DNA of 64,000 bases from Serilophus lunatus. Its lineage: Eukaryota > Chordata > Aves > Passeriformes > Eurylaimidae. Under the pieces are notes generated by a model, which saw only the letters and a list, made by a program, of their open reading frames with translations, searched no databases and was not told the origin of the DNA. Positions 52,036 to 62,949 of the stretch are shown in pieces. The translations under genes were made by a program, and so were the position numbers. Location: positions 195,292 to 259,291 of the forward strand of contig VXBA01004182.1 in the NCBI GenBank assembly GCA_013399895.1, read 5' to 3'. Position 1 is the first letter of the stretch. Every line of letters starts with the position of its first letter.

Positions 52036-52925
52036 CTATATACAAACAGACTGACTTGAAACAATTAAGAGACTGCGCTGCTTGTATTTCTCTGTGGGGA
52101 TGATGTTGCCCTGAGGTATACAACATATCCCTCCATCCTCTAGCATAACCCACCATGTGCATCCAAGTCCTTGGGCAAAGATAATCCCACGAATGGGTTT
52201 ATCTTTGTTTGGGGCAGGGTTTATCCAAACAGAGTTCCCTAGCAGGCTTTTCATATGAGCCACTGGGACTCGATCACCATCTGTGATGTGGAGGGATTCA
52301 GCTTGAGCTTGGCCTGCTCTGTTCACAGAACCTTTCATATTTACTAGCCATGTGGCTTTGGCTAGATGCTGGTTCCAATTCCTGTAAGTTCCTCCACCCA
52401 AAGCCGTCAAGGTTTCTTTCAGAAGCCTGTTATATCTCTCAACTTTTCCGGTGCCTGGGGCATGGTATGGGATATGGAAAACCCATCCAATACCGTGGTC
52501 TCTTGCCCAGCTGGTAACCAAGCTGTTCTCTAAATGAGTCCCATTGTTGGATTCAATTCTCTCAGGCATACCATGTTGCCACAAAATGTGTCTCTCTAGG
52601 CCCTGGTTTGTGCTCAGGGCCGTGGTGTGTGGAACAGGGTACGTCTCTACTCAGCTGGTGGTTGCTTCCGCCATGGTAAGCACATAGCGCTTACCTTGGC
52701 AGGTTTGTGGCAAGGTAATGTAGTCTACCTGCCAGGCTTCTCCATACTTATACTTCGACCACCTCCAACCATACCACAGAGGCTTGATTCTTTTGGCCTG
52801 CTTAATCTTGGTGCACATTTCACATTCATTTTTCGCCTGCGTGGTAACATCCATGGTGAGATCCACTCCTTGATTTCATGCCCATCTATAATTGGCATCC
52901 CTGCCCTGGTGACCTGACGCATCAT
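52036..52925 (-). pseudogene. pol: Retroviral integrase remnant (ERVL-like pol)
   Basis: Integrase inserts viral DNA into the host chromosome. The zinc-binding HHCC module is seen as WAHDASGHQG (within 52876-53208) and CEMC (52651-52866). The catalytic core follows: QVDY carries the first acidic residue (in the 52651-52866 frame), then a 182-codon minus-strand frame (52036-52584) with ESNNGTH, where family members have Asp at the second acidic position, and GKVERYNRLLKET with the Glu. The last part (GCTWWVMLEDG) is the C-terminal DNA-binding region. The domain is split over at least two frames and has the catalytic Asp-to-Asn change, so it is inactive. Confidence 0.88.
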
Positions 52926-53447
52926 GGGCCCATCTTGCTAAGAATACTTCCCCTTTGTGCTGCCAGTCTAGACTCACCTGTGACACACTACTTTGGGTCG
53001 CCCTGTCTGCTTGATTGTTACTGCAGTTTTTTTCATTGGCCTGGCTCTTAGGAAAGCGGGCATCCACATGCCGAACTCTGACACTTAGCTTTTCAGTTCT
53101 TGTGGCAATGTTCTTCCAAATGTCAGCTGCCAAGATGAGTTTGCCCCTATGTTGCCAGTTGGGCTTCTTCCAGTGGTCCAACCATCCCCACAACACATTG
53201 GTAACCATCCAGGAGTCAGTGTAGAGATAGAGATTTGGCTATCGCCCTTTCTCTGCTATATCTAGAGCCAGTTGCACAGCTTTCAGTTCAGCAAACTGGC
53301 TCAACCCACCTTCTCTGTGGATGGCTTCTGCAACTGGATGGGTTGGACTCCAGACTGCCGCTTTCCACCTTCAGTTTATCCCAACGAGGCGACTGGAACC
53401 ATCGGTGAAAAGGGCATGCCGTTTTTCATCGTCTGGTAGCTGGTTAT
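52926..53447 (-). pseudogene. pol: RNase H and connection remnant (ERVL-like pol)
   Basis: RNase H degrades the RNA strand of the RNA-DNA hybrid during reverse transcription. The TDGS motif with the first catalytic Asp is at 53395-53406 on the minus strand. Downstream, the frame at 52876-53208 carries the end of RNase H (VRHVDARFPKSQA) leading into the integrase zinc module. Stops and frame changes break it. Confidence 0.8.
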
Positions 53448-54676
53448 GTAGAAGGGCTTCTTTGTCATGGGTCACTTTCTCCTCTTTGTCATCAGTGAGG
53501 TTGAAGCTCTCACCTCAGGCCAGTTTGTTATGATCTCAAGGATCCCAGGGTGGTTTGGGCTTCCGATGCAGGTGCACTGATTGATCAAGGTGTTCCATTT
53601 GCTTCAGGTGGCATTCGTAGTATGGTGTGTGGATGAGGTCTTCCCTTTAAACATCCATCTCACGACCGGGAGTCGAGGTGCCAGGAGGACCTGCGTCTCA
53701 GTGCCTACCACTTCTGAGGCGGTTTGGATTCCTTCATAGGCTGCAAGGATCTCTTTCTCTGTAGGGGTGTAGTTGGCTTTGGATCCTCAGTAGCCTCGAC
53801 TCCAGAATCCAAATGGTCAAACTCGGGTGTCTCCAGGCACTTTCTGCCAGAGGCTCCATGAAATGCCTCTGTTCCCAGCTGCAGAATACAAGACGTTCTT
53901 CACATCTGGCTACATCCTGACTGCTCCAAGTGCTACCATGTGAACAATCTCGCACTTGATCTGCTCAAAGGCTTGCCGTTGTTCAGGGCCCCACTGGAAC
54001 TCAGTCTTCTTTTGTGTCACAAGGTAGAGAGGACTGACAATCTATATTCAGGGATATGCATNGTAGAAGGGCTTCTTTGTCATGGGTCACTTTCTCCTCT
54101 TTGTCATCAGTGAGGTTGAAGCTCTCACCTCAGGCCAGTTTGTTATGATCTCAAGGATCCCAGGGTGGTTTGGGCTTCCGATGCAGGTGCACTGATTGAT
54201 CAAGGTGTTCCATTTGCTTCAGGTGGCATTCGTAGTATGGTGTGTGGATGAGGTCTTCCCTTTAAACATCCATCTCACGACCGGGAGTCGAGGTGCCAGG
54301 AGGACCTGCGTCTCAGTGCCTACCACTTCTGAGGCGGTTTGGATTCCTTCATAGGCTGCAAGGATCTCTTTCTCTGTAGGGGTGTAGTTGGCTTTGGATC
54401 CTCAGTAGCCTCGACTCCAGAATCCAAATGGTCAAACTCGGGTGTCTCCAGGCACTTTCTGCCAGAGGCTCCATGAAATGCCTCTGTTCCCAGCTGCAGA
54501 ATACAAGACGTTCTTCACATCTGGCTACATCCTGACTGCTCCAAGTGCTACCATGTGAACAATCTCGCACTTGATCTGCTCAAAGGCTTGCCGTTGTTCA
54601 GGGCCCCACTGGAACTCAGTCTTCTTTTGTGTCACAAGGTAGAGAGGACTGACAATCTATATTCAGGGATATGCAT
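53448..54676. repeat. 614-bp exact direct duplication around a single N
   Basis: 53448-54061 and 54063-54676 are separated only by N at 54062 and appear identical. The 73-codon minus-strand frame at 53734-53955 recurs unchanged at 54349-54570, 615 bp away. It lies in the RT connection region of the provirus. The one-N junction and lack of divergence in an otherwise decayed element point to an assembly error rather than a biological duplication. Confidence 0.92.
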
Positions 54677-55240
54677 CCTCCAAAACCCAATGGCGCCAAG
54701 AAATGACTGGGTCTCTTTCTTGTTCTTTGGTGGAGGCATGGCTGTGATCTTGTTGATCACCTCTGTTGGAATCTGATGGTGTCCATCCTGCCACTTCACA
54801 CCGAGGAACTGGATCTCTCGGGCAGGTCCTTTGGCCTTACTCTGATTGATGGCAAAACCAGCATCCAAGAGAATCTTATTGATCTTCTCACCTTTTTCAA
54901 AGGCTTCTTCAACTGTGTCCCCCCCATACAACAATGTCATCAATATACTGCAGATGTTCTGGAGCATTACCTTTTACAAGCTTCACCTGGATCAGTCCAT
55001 GGCAGAGGGTGGAGCTGTGTTTCTACTCCCGTGGCAAATGATTCCAGGTGTACTGGACACCTCTCCAAGTGAACGTGAGCTGCATTGTGGTGCTAAGGGG
55101 ATGGAGAAGAAAGTGTTTGCAATGTCAGTGGTGGCATACCATTTGTCTGCTTTGGACTCCAGCTCATAGTGCAGTTCCAGCATGTCAGGTGCAGCAGCAC
55201 GCAGAGCTGGAGTCACCTCTTTCAAGCCATGGTAGTCCAC
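54632..55240 (-). pseudogene. pol: Reverse transcriptase remnant (ERVL-like pol)
   Basis: Reverse transcriptase copies the viral RNA into DNA. The frame at 54992-55240 carries motif A (ATTDIANTFFSIPLA, with the first catalytic Asp). The YIDD box is encoded at 54936-54947. Immediately after it, a run of seven C on the plus strand (54919-54925) shifts the frame by one base. The next frame (54632-54967) resumes with the thumb and connection part (KGPAREIQFLGVKWQDG, IPEYRL). The region is therefore split by at least one frameshift. The similarity to bird ERVL elements is recognised from motifs only. Confidence 0.88.
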
Positions 55241-55416
55241 AGTGAATCTCCATTAGACTTATGCACCGGCTAGATGGGGCTGTTGAAAGGTGAGTGCATC
55301 TTACTCAACACTCCTTGGCTCTCCAGCTCCCGAATCATCTTGTATATCGGGATTGCAGCATCTCTGTTGGTCTGGTGTTGCCTGTGGTGCACAGTCTTGG
55401 TGGCAATAGGCACTTG

Positions 55417-55791
55417 CTACTCTTCCACTTGCAGCCTTCCCACAATGGAGAGGTTCTGAGAGAGGCCAGGCAAGGCACCCAACTGCATGACCTCATCCAT
55501 CTCCAAGGCTGCAATACCAAAGGCCCATCGATAACTCTTTGGATCTTTGAAGTACCCATCCCTCAGGTAGTCAATGCCCAAAATGCACGGGGCGTCTGGG
55601 CTGGTTACAATGGGGTGCCTTTGCCGCTCTTCACCAGTCAGGCTTACCTCTGCCTCTACCACAGTAAGCTCTTGGGAGCCCCCAGTCACCCGAGCAATCA
55701 AAACCACCTCAGTCCCCACATGTACCGATAGAATAAGCGTGCATTGGACTCTCATGTCTACAAGTCCTTTATACTTCTGGGGATCTGGCAT
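55417..55791 (-). pseudogene. pro: Retroviral protease remnant
   Basis: The aspartic protease cleaves the viral polyprotein. The minus-strand 124-codon frame contains CILGIDYLRDGYFKDP, the C-terminal protease signature (ILGxDxL). The active-site DTG is expected upstream, in the part beyond 55791, where the frame is broken, and I did not locate it. The frame ends at a stop before RT. Confidence 0.7.
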
Positions 55792-56303
55792 GCCAGGCCA
55801 TCGAGCCCAAACTGTCCAGAAGACATGGTTGTCCCATGCCTCTACCTGGCTAGAGGCCAGGCCCCTCTAACACTCGTCCTGGTCTCCGCAGGTCACTGAG
55901 GCATATGTTCGTGAGGTGCCTTCCAGTGGATCAGAGGGGTCATAGCTACGACTGCCCATCCTACGACAAGATACCAGAGTGGCACTCACCTTCACGGTCT
56001 TGTCCTTGGCTTATTGCTTCTGATTTAGCTCCAGGACTCTGTCGGACAGGACACTGGTGGGCTTCCTGTCTCACTACCTCATGTCCTCTCCCTGGTCATG
56101 GAGGGTGTACCAGAGGTCTGCCCTTGAGAGGAAACAGGGTCTCCTGACTGGTGGACGTCTGGTATGGACTCCAGGCCTTCTGACTTGGACCGATGCCACA
56201 GGGATCGTGTCCTGTTGAGGCTGGATCTTACTCATGACCTTGCTGGTCATGTCTTCTTTTATTTTATTGAGCTCATCTGCCAACAAGTTAACAGGGGCCA
56301 CAA
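55792..56303 (-). pseudogene. gag C-terminus / gag-pro border remnant
   Basis: A minus-strand frame (56074-56358) reads through the LTR junction and then encodes a charged stretch (LADELNKIKEDMTSKVMSKI) and SRADLWYTLHDQGEDMR. Both occur near the gag-pro border of ERVL-like elements as I recall them. Capsid and matrix regions are absent, apparently deleted together with most of the 5' LTR and the leader. Confidence 0.55.
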
Positions 56304-56380
56304 AAAAAACAAGTTTAAAAGGCAACACCACCCCCCCCCTTCGCAACCTAAAAGACAAAACTGCTTCCTAACCCACTACA
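56304..56380 (-). mobile_element. 5' LTR remnant (77 bp)
   Basis: On the minus strand it starts TGTAGTGGGTTAGGAAGC, the same as the 3' LTR, and stays alignable through GCCTTTTAAACTTG (compare 51400-51477). It then joins gag/pro sequence directly near 56303. One deletion removed the rest of this LTR, the PBS, the leader and most of gag while leaving the outer edge and target-site duplication intact. Confidence 0.8.
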
Positions 56381-56385
56381 ACAAC
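56381..56385. repeat. Target-site duplication, right copy (acaac)
   Basis: It abuts the 5' LTR start and matches 49866-49870. The local sequence is CTACAACAACA, so the register could shift by three bases. Confidence 0.75.
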
Positions 56386-57229
56386 ATTTTATTAATTTGA
56401 GTGCTTTAAAATTTCTGCTAAAACTTCACCATATGTTGTGTCTGGTAGGTTTGGTGTTGTCTTGGTTGCTCCTTCTACAGCTATACCTTTGGTTTTTTTA
56501 GTAGATATTAATCAAACAAATAATATAATACAGAAATATATGCAGAAATATAATATAGAGAATTTACAATACAGAAAAGTTTGAAATTATATGCCACCTT
56601 ATAATTTTTCCCCTCATTAAGTTTAAATATTATAAAGTTTATTATGTATAAAACCAGTTGAATGCAGCAGGCATACTGCGTATTTTTTTAAAGGCAATAT
56701 CTCAGAGTTATTTTTAAACAAAATGGTATCATCCTACCAAAGAATTTCTTTCCTTTTTCAAATGCTATGGAATGACAACCAATTTTAACATCTTTCTAAA
56801 ACTCTCTATGACAAATCCATTAGAATAGCTGCTGTGATGCTTTTAAAAGGGTATTTCTAGCCAACCAATCACTCTGTATCTTCAGATGGAAATTATCAGA
56901 ATTACTTGATTTGAACATGGACTCTCCCCTGTTGATGATATCCGCTAGACCTGCTGGACAAGCGTGTGCTTTCAGCTTAATGACTGTAGTTGTGGTCCAT
57001 CTCAACAACTGCAATCTGTCAGTATCTGCTTCATTTAAGACAGTGTCTGCATTGAACTCAGAATGGAACTGCAGACTGTTACTAAAGAAATAAAAGAAAC
57101 CAAAGAGTAAAATTTTTATTATTGCATCCAATTTATGCTGTTTCAGTTCTTTTTTTAAATCTTCATGGTGACTTGGGTAAGGTCCTGAGGTCTGAGAGAA
57201 AGCAAAAATCGCTATAAGCTTCAAGAAAG
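56386..57229. other. AT-rich non-coding DNA
   Basis: A minus-strand 134-codon frame (56820-57224) is the longest here. It has no domain I recognise, and I do not call it a gene. Confidence 0.45.
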
Positions 57230-57970
57230 GCGAGAAGGAAGATCAAGAGAATTTTGTGTTGGCTAATCTTGCTGTCATGCCTGGGAAGGTGGTAGTGCAG
57301 GACTATACATGGGATCAAGAGTTCTGCCTCCTGGGGACATCCAGAGTGGAAGCAGCCCCAGATCATCCAGCACCAAGCTTACAGACTTGGCGTGGTGCTT
57401 CTTCCACAGCTGTGTTCATTGGCCTATGGGCCTAGGTAATGGCTTTGCCTCCCTGAGAGCCTCTCTCTCCCATTTTTCTTCCTAAGACCAGCCTTCTCTG
57501 CAGGCTGCATATCATCCACCTCTAATTGTAGGGATGAGTTTGCCATCTTCATCTTCCACTTCATCTTTTCCATTCTGCAACCAGTTGGAATATGGGCTCA
57601 GAACAGCCTTTCTTTTATCTCCCTAAGGACATGGCAGGAAACTGGCCTGTGCTGTGCACACACAGAGCAGCATGAGCTTCAAGCAGGAACCTCAGCTCCA
57701 AAAAGGCCATGTTTGTCATCCAATCCAAAAGAAAGAGTGAGGTCCCTGGAAAGGCCACAAAACCCACCAGAGGAAAGGCCCCACAGAGAAGTTTGGTCCA
57801 GTCCCCTGGTCACAAAATGGCCTGTGTGGACTGCCCATTGCCTCCTCCCAAGCCCCTTATGACACCAAGTGCTTCTGCAGCATCCAGATTGTCCTGGATC
57901 AGCCCTCACAGTCCCCAGACAACAGAGGCCACAGAAAGAGCAAGAGTGGGTCTCAACCCCACTGATTTTA
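57230..57970. other. Unidentified block of moderate GC content
   Basis: About 740 bp of more balanced composition than its AT-rich flanks. It contains a plus-strand 100-codon frame (57709-58011, Lys/Arg/Pro/Ser-rich) and an overlapping minus-strand 76-codon frame. Neither shows a motif I recognise, and no LTR signals were found. It could be a processed pseudogene, an old retroviral fragment or an untranslated exon. Confidence 0.3.
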
Positions 57971-60963
57971 AACTGATCTTAAAAGATTTTTTTCTCATGC
58001 CGGTGGATTGATTTGTATTTGTAGATACTTCCTGCCAACCAAGTAAAAAAATGCATCTCAGCAGCGCATTAAACATTTGCTTTCTGCAAACTGCTTCAAC
58101 TACAATTTTTTAGAGGGTCTGACACCCAAATAATCATAGGGGAAAATTGCTTTCAAGTTAATAACTTAAAACCCAGTAAAACCAAAGGGAAGTACCTGAA
58201 GTGTATGCTACAATAAATGTATATCAAGCAGCCTTGAATTCTTTTAATAATGCCTTTAGTGAGGCAACTATCTATTAGCAACTTTAGTCAAAAAACATAT
58301 TTTATTTATGAGAGAGGTATTTAGGAGTAAACAAAGGACACTTCAATAAATGTAGACTCTTTAAGATACGAAAGAAACATTTTCAACTCCCAATAAAAGT
58401 TTTTCAAAATTCTGCTTCCTTAGGTGATCTTCTCTTTGATTCTGCATGTATAGATAAAATGACACAATTGTTTGTAACCTTTCATCTTCATGGGGGTAGA
58501 TTAAAAATAGGAAGAATATGTAGGAAGTGTAACAGTACACACGAGGGTGTCACTCTGATGTTGTATATTCATACAATTTGTGTTCCATAATATTTTTAAA
58601 GATGAGTTGATGCTACAAGTGACCTGCATTCTTGTGGTTGTAGCGTTCAATGCTAGTGTCTTGTTTCAGAAGAACACTTCCATGACGAATATCATTTAGT
58701 TGTCACAGTTTCTAAGCAGCCTTCATAACTAAGCTGTCATGTACTATTTAATATTAGGTAGGAGATAAAATTATTTAGTAGGAGGGTTAGTTCCAAACAC
58801 TTTTTAAAGAAGATTGCTACAGCCCATTAGTTGCAAGCAGCTGAGAGGATGAAGAATGCCCTACACAGAATGACATAATAACTATATAGCTATGCAGCTA
58901 TATATATTATGTAGCATGTGTATAGTTGTATTACTGATAAGGGATTGTAGGCTAAGTGGAAATGAAATAACATATCTTCTCTATTTACAGACAATAGTAC
59001 ATGCCTTATATTTATGGAGCTCTTGTATTTAATGTTCTTCTATATTAAGATGATTAAGGGGTCATTTTTAAAAGTCATTTTGCATCTGAAATTTGATGAA
59101 TTTTTAGCACTGATTGCCAAAATTTCAGGAATTGTTTCTTATTTCTACTTCCCAGTCTGAGCAGCCTGGGTGATCCAGGTTCAGCAACAGATGTATGCAT
59201 TTTAATGAGTAAATGCGGCTTGAGTAATGGTTAGCTGAAAGCCGTAACAAAGTAATTGCAAACAGCGTACAGGGCACAGTTGATTCGTCAAATGTGTTAG
59301 CATTTATTTAAAGTTAGGAAACAGGTTTTGGTGAATTGAGATTGGTTTGAAAAAAAGCCAGAACCAGTTGATTTGTTTTGTAGTGAACCATGAGACAAAC
59401 AGGTGAAAGTCTACAACAGGATTTTTACTTCTTTTGAACAGGGTAAACCTCCCATTTTAATTCGCTTCATAACTAACCGAAGCCAGCAGATAAGTAAGAC
59501 TATCTATACAGAATAATAGGATTTCCTTTTATTTTAACTAACTACATAGTTAATAATTTAAGGTAAAATCCTTGTAACACTATTAGTCATTATGTTTCCC
59601 AACAGTTAAGGTCTGCAAGGTGAAAATATATTTTGGTTTTCTGCCTTTTTTTTGATAACTACATATTACAGGCATAAAGAAGATTTAGCATGAAAGTACA
59701 TTTCCACTTATTTTATATACGTGTCCTTGAACAAATGTGGATGAACGTGATTTTTGTCTTGTTTAATTTATAGCTCTGTCTTCTACAAGTTTGGTTTTAA
59801 CCTGACTATTGCCTTGACTAGACATATGTCCTTCTAGCAATCTTTCAAGGTCACGTAATCTTTAACACATATGGTGAAGAATTAAATTGTGAAACAATGA
59901 AGAGGTGTAGATCATTATATATTTGTAATCAGAATGTTTGCTTGTTATATTTAAAACATTATTAAACTATAGATGCAGGAAAGAAACAGTTAGCTGTCAA
60001 ATTAACATAATTCTAAAAATATCTATGAAGTGCAGGTTTTCATCCCAAGCCCCTGAATACTTCCACCTTACAACAGAAATCACTTTTAAATTATTGTCTT
60101 TAAAACAAACTTCTCTAATTTTTTCATTAGTTTAATCAGTTCTAAGTATGCACTAACACTAATTCAAATCGCAAGTACAGAATAGATATGAATACATGTT
60201 TATAAGGTCAGTGAGAGGACAAAATGGCACAAAAAATGCAGCAGTCACACATTTACGATATGTTTTCTTGGGTGCAAAGTGAAAACATACATTCTAAAGA
60301 GAACTTTTTTTCTTCATATTAATGCCTGGATTATAAAAAAGTGAGATAAAAACATTGAAAATGCAGTCAGCTTTGCACTGACTTACTTCAGTCAAAGATA
60401 GTGTAGATGTATCATCTCCATTATTACAGGATTAGATACTAATCTCTTCTAAAGATAGACAACTTCAAAAATTTAAAACTGGTCAGTTGCCAATTCTCAA
60501 AATTCCTGAGCTGCTTGTGACTGTGAGAGAAGGAAAGGATGAACCGGACAGTAAAGCCTGGTTTAGTAAGGCTAAGGTAAAACTAACATTTATGTTTGTC
60601 TTAAGTATTACTTGAATCGCTGTAATATAAATACAAGAAAAATGTGGTCCTCAGTTGTTTAAGAATATCTGTTTTTCAATATAGCACCTGTATTGTTTTC
60701 CTATTTTTCTTTTATAGGCAAGAATATAATTAGTGATTTACAACAAATAATTATAGTGTCTGGCAAAATTTGTTCTGAATTTAATTATCTTATATTTACA
60801 CTTTAAAATATGGTAATTGTTTCATGTGGCTAACTCTACTGTCAATTTGACCCACCTGCTTCTTCTTTTTACATATTATGAAGCCTATGAATTAAGACTG
60901 TAATAATACTGTTAGAGTCCTTCACATTTTCCATAAAACTTAAAAAACCAATAAATGGTATTG
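57971..60963. other. AT-rich non-coding DNA
   Basis: About 3 kb with no gene or repeat recognised. Confidence 0.5.
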
Positions 60964-60968
60964 CAGTC

Positions 60969-62388
60969 TGGCCTGGTTTGGACACTAGGGGGCAGTAAAA
61001 GTGATGAGAGACTAAATAGGGAACAACAGCAAACGGTTTTATTGTCTCTATAAACAATGGAACCCCACTAAGGCACTAATTAAACACACAGGCAACTGAC
61101 CTGACAATATTATGCAATAAAAAGAAAATAACAAACTGCTCCTCCAAGCTGGCTGGTGGGCTACAGGAGCAAGGGAAGGAGGGAAAGCCACCTCGTAGGT
61201 GGTGCCGATCCCGGTCTACGCATCTCTGAAAAAGAGGGACAGTGAGAGGAACCCCGATGGGGGAACCTGAAGGGGGGAAGATGCCACAACTCCTGTCGTC
61301 ATGTATTTCCTCCGCTGGCACTGCTAGAGCTTCGATGCTGCCATGATGACACTGCCTGGCCTAGGGACCTGGGAAGGAGCAGCCATGCTTCTCTCAGCAC
61401 TGATGGAAGCTAAAAGAGACAGGACTTGCGTTTCTCTGGCTTTTACGGTCTGTCTGATCGCGTGCTTTCTTGAGGCGGCATTCCCGAGCCTGCTGTCTTC
61501 CCATTGGATGGCAGCACTCAATGCCACCCCCTCCTCTGAGACCTTGTCATGTGGCCAATATAGCATTTCCCGACAAAATGCCCACTTATGTGAGGCCCCT
61601 GTGGCCTGAGGGTGCCAGTAGCACTGCCCATGAGGCACTTGCCACCTGCAGGGACCCCTGGGAGGGGTCCTGGGGCCAGCAGTGCCACCCGCAGGGGCAC
61701 TTGCTGCCATGGATCCACTCTGTGTGCCAGCACTGGCCCAGGGGGCCAGCCTCACATTGCACACCCCCTGCAGCCATCAGCATGGCTGCTGGTCTGTCTG
61801 CCACGCCCACCGGGGTGGCCAGGGCAGTTGTCATGCCTGCCAGAGGTAAACCGCTGCTGCTAACCAGTGCAGGGGTTCAGTGGTGCCAGCCATCTCAGTC
61901 ACGTGGGCACTGGCCATCACCTTGCACAGCACGGTGGCCGGAGTCTCTGTGCACATGCAGCAGGACCGCCCCATGCCCACTCAGGGCTATGCCACACCCG
62001 CCTCTGCCTCCTGCCCACAGCCTGCACTGGGGCTGTGGGAGAAGTGGGTAGGGGATGGCACCGGAATCTGCTGTGCTTGGTGGGGAGGCCAAAACAGCTG
62101 CCATGGCTGCCACCAGGACCAGCCCTTGCTGCGGGTTGGCCCTGCCACTGCCACTTCCCAGCAGCTGGGGAGGGCCATCAACACCATCCACAAGTGGCCA
62201 GGGGCCTGCTGCCACCCTGCCACCGTCCTCTAGCCCAGCCTGGGGCCAACAGAGCCACACCATGACAGTCATCATGCCCCAGGCCTGATGGAAATAGCCG
62301 GGGCAGCCCCTGGTGGGCCCCACTCCGCACAGAACTTTCCATGTCCAGGTGTGGGCCCAGGGGGCCTAAAATTTAATTTTATTTTACA
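60969..62388 (-). mobile_element. Family A LTR, copy 5, minus strand
   Basis: The left edge (TGGCCTGGTTTGGACACTAG) and next ~60 bp match the provirus U5 (GGGGGCAGTAAAAGTGATGA, AATAGGGAACAACAGCAAAC). On the minus strand, CCATCCAATGGG is followed by a weak TATA (CGTAAAAG), then the conserved R region. A GC-rich U3 extends to about 62360. With the proposed right edge (TGTAAAATAAAATT on the minus strand) it is 1420 bp, close to the provirus LTR. Its flanks (cagtc and tggag) do not match, so the right edge is provisional. Confidence 0.72.
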
Positions 62389-62941
62389 TGGAGCTTTTGC
62401 AGTGAAATTACTTGCTTAAATCAGACAGAAAGTGAATATATAGAGGAATTTGTAGCAGGCTGACAACCTGACTGAATTCTCATGCTTTTAAAATATCATC
62501 TAAGCTGTAGCCTTTTGACAAGTTCCACTTGTGGAAATCCAAGAAAAACATAAGAAAGCCTTAATGCAATCATGGCAACAGTTGCTTTTCTTTACAAAGA
62601 TCATTGTTCTTCACTCTCGTTGCCCAGAATTAGTGAAGTTGCTTCACCTTTTTCTATTTGCTTGAATTTATTTCAGTTTCTTCTTCCGCACTCCACCTTC
62701 TTCTCTTGTAAATTGCTGTGTGTTAATCCTTTTTCTTCTTCAATCACCTGTCTGCTTTAGATTGATTCTCTACTCTCTCGTGCATTTACTTAGTCTTTCT
62801 TCCACCTGGCATAAGATCAGTTTACTTTCTATGTTGTAGCGCTGTTACTTGTGTACTTCCTAGGTCTGTCTTCTTTTACATTTCTTACATTATAACAGAA
62901 ATATACACTGGTCTTCATCTTCCTTAAACATCACTTAGTCC
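62389..62941. other. AT-rich non-coding DNA
   Basis: No feature recognised between the LTR and the hAT element. Confidence 0.5.
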
Positions 62942-62949
62942 TTCTAGAC
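62942..62949. repeat. 8-bp target-site duplication, left copy
   Basis: ttctagac, identical to 63461-63468 on the other side of the hAT element. Confidence 0.95.

Larger units (their letters stand above)
49871..56380 (-). mobile_element. ERVL-like provirus, decayed, minus strand
   Basis: One integration unit bounded by acaac on both sides. In viral order (right to left): a 77-bp 5' LTR remnant, gag/pro border, protease, reverse transcriptase, RNase H, integrase, a 3' non-coding part and a complete 3' LTR. The reading frame is broken in many places, and the PBS and almost all of gag are missing. No env is seen, which fits ERVL. The body includes two probable assembly duplications (184 and 614 bp), so its true length is about 0.8 kb less, not counting the 52-N gap. 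Confidence 0.88.
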
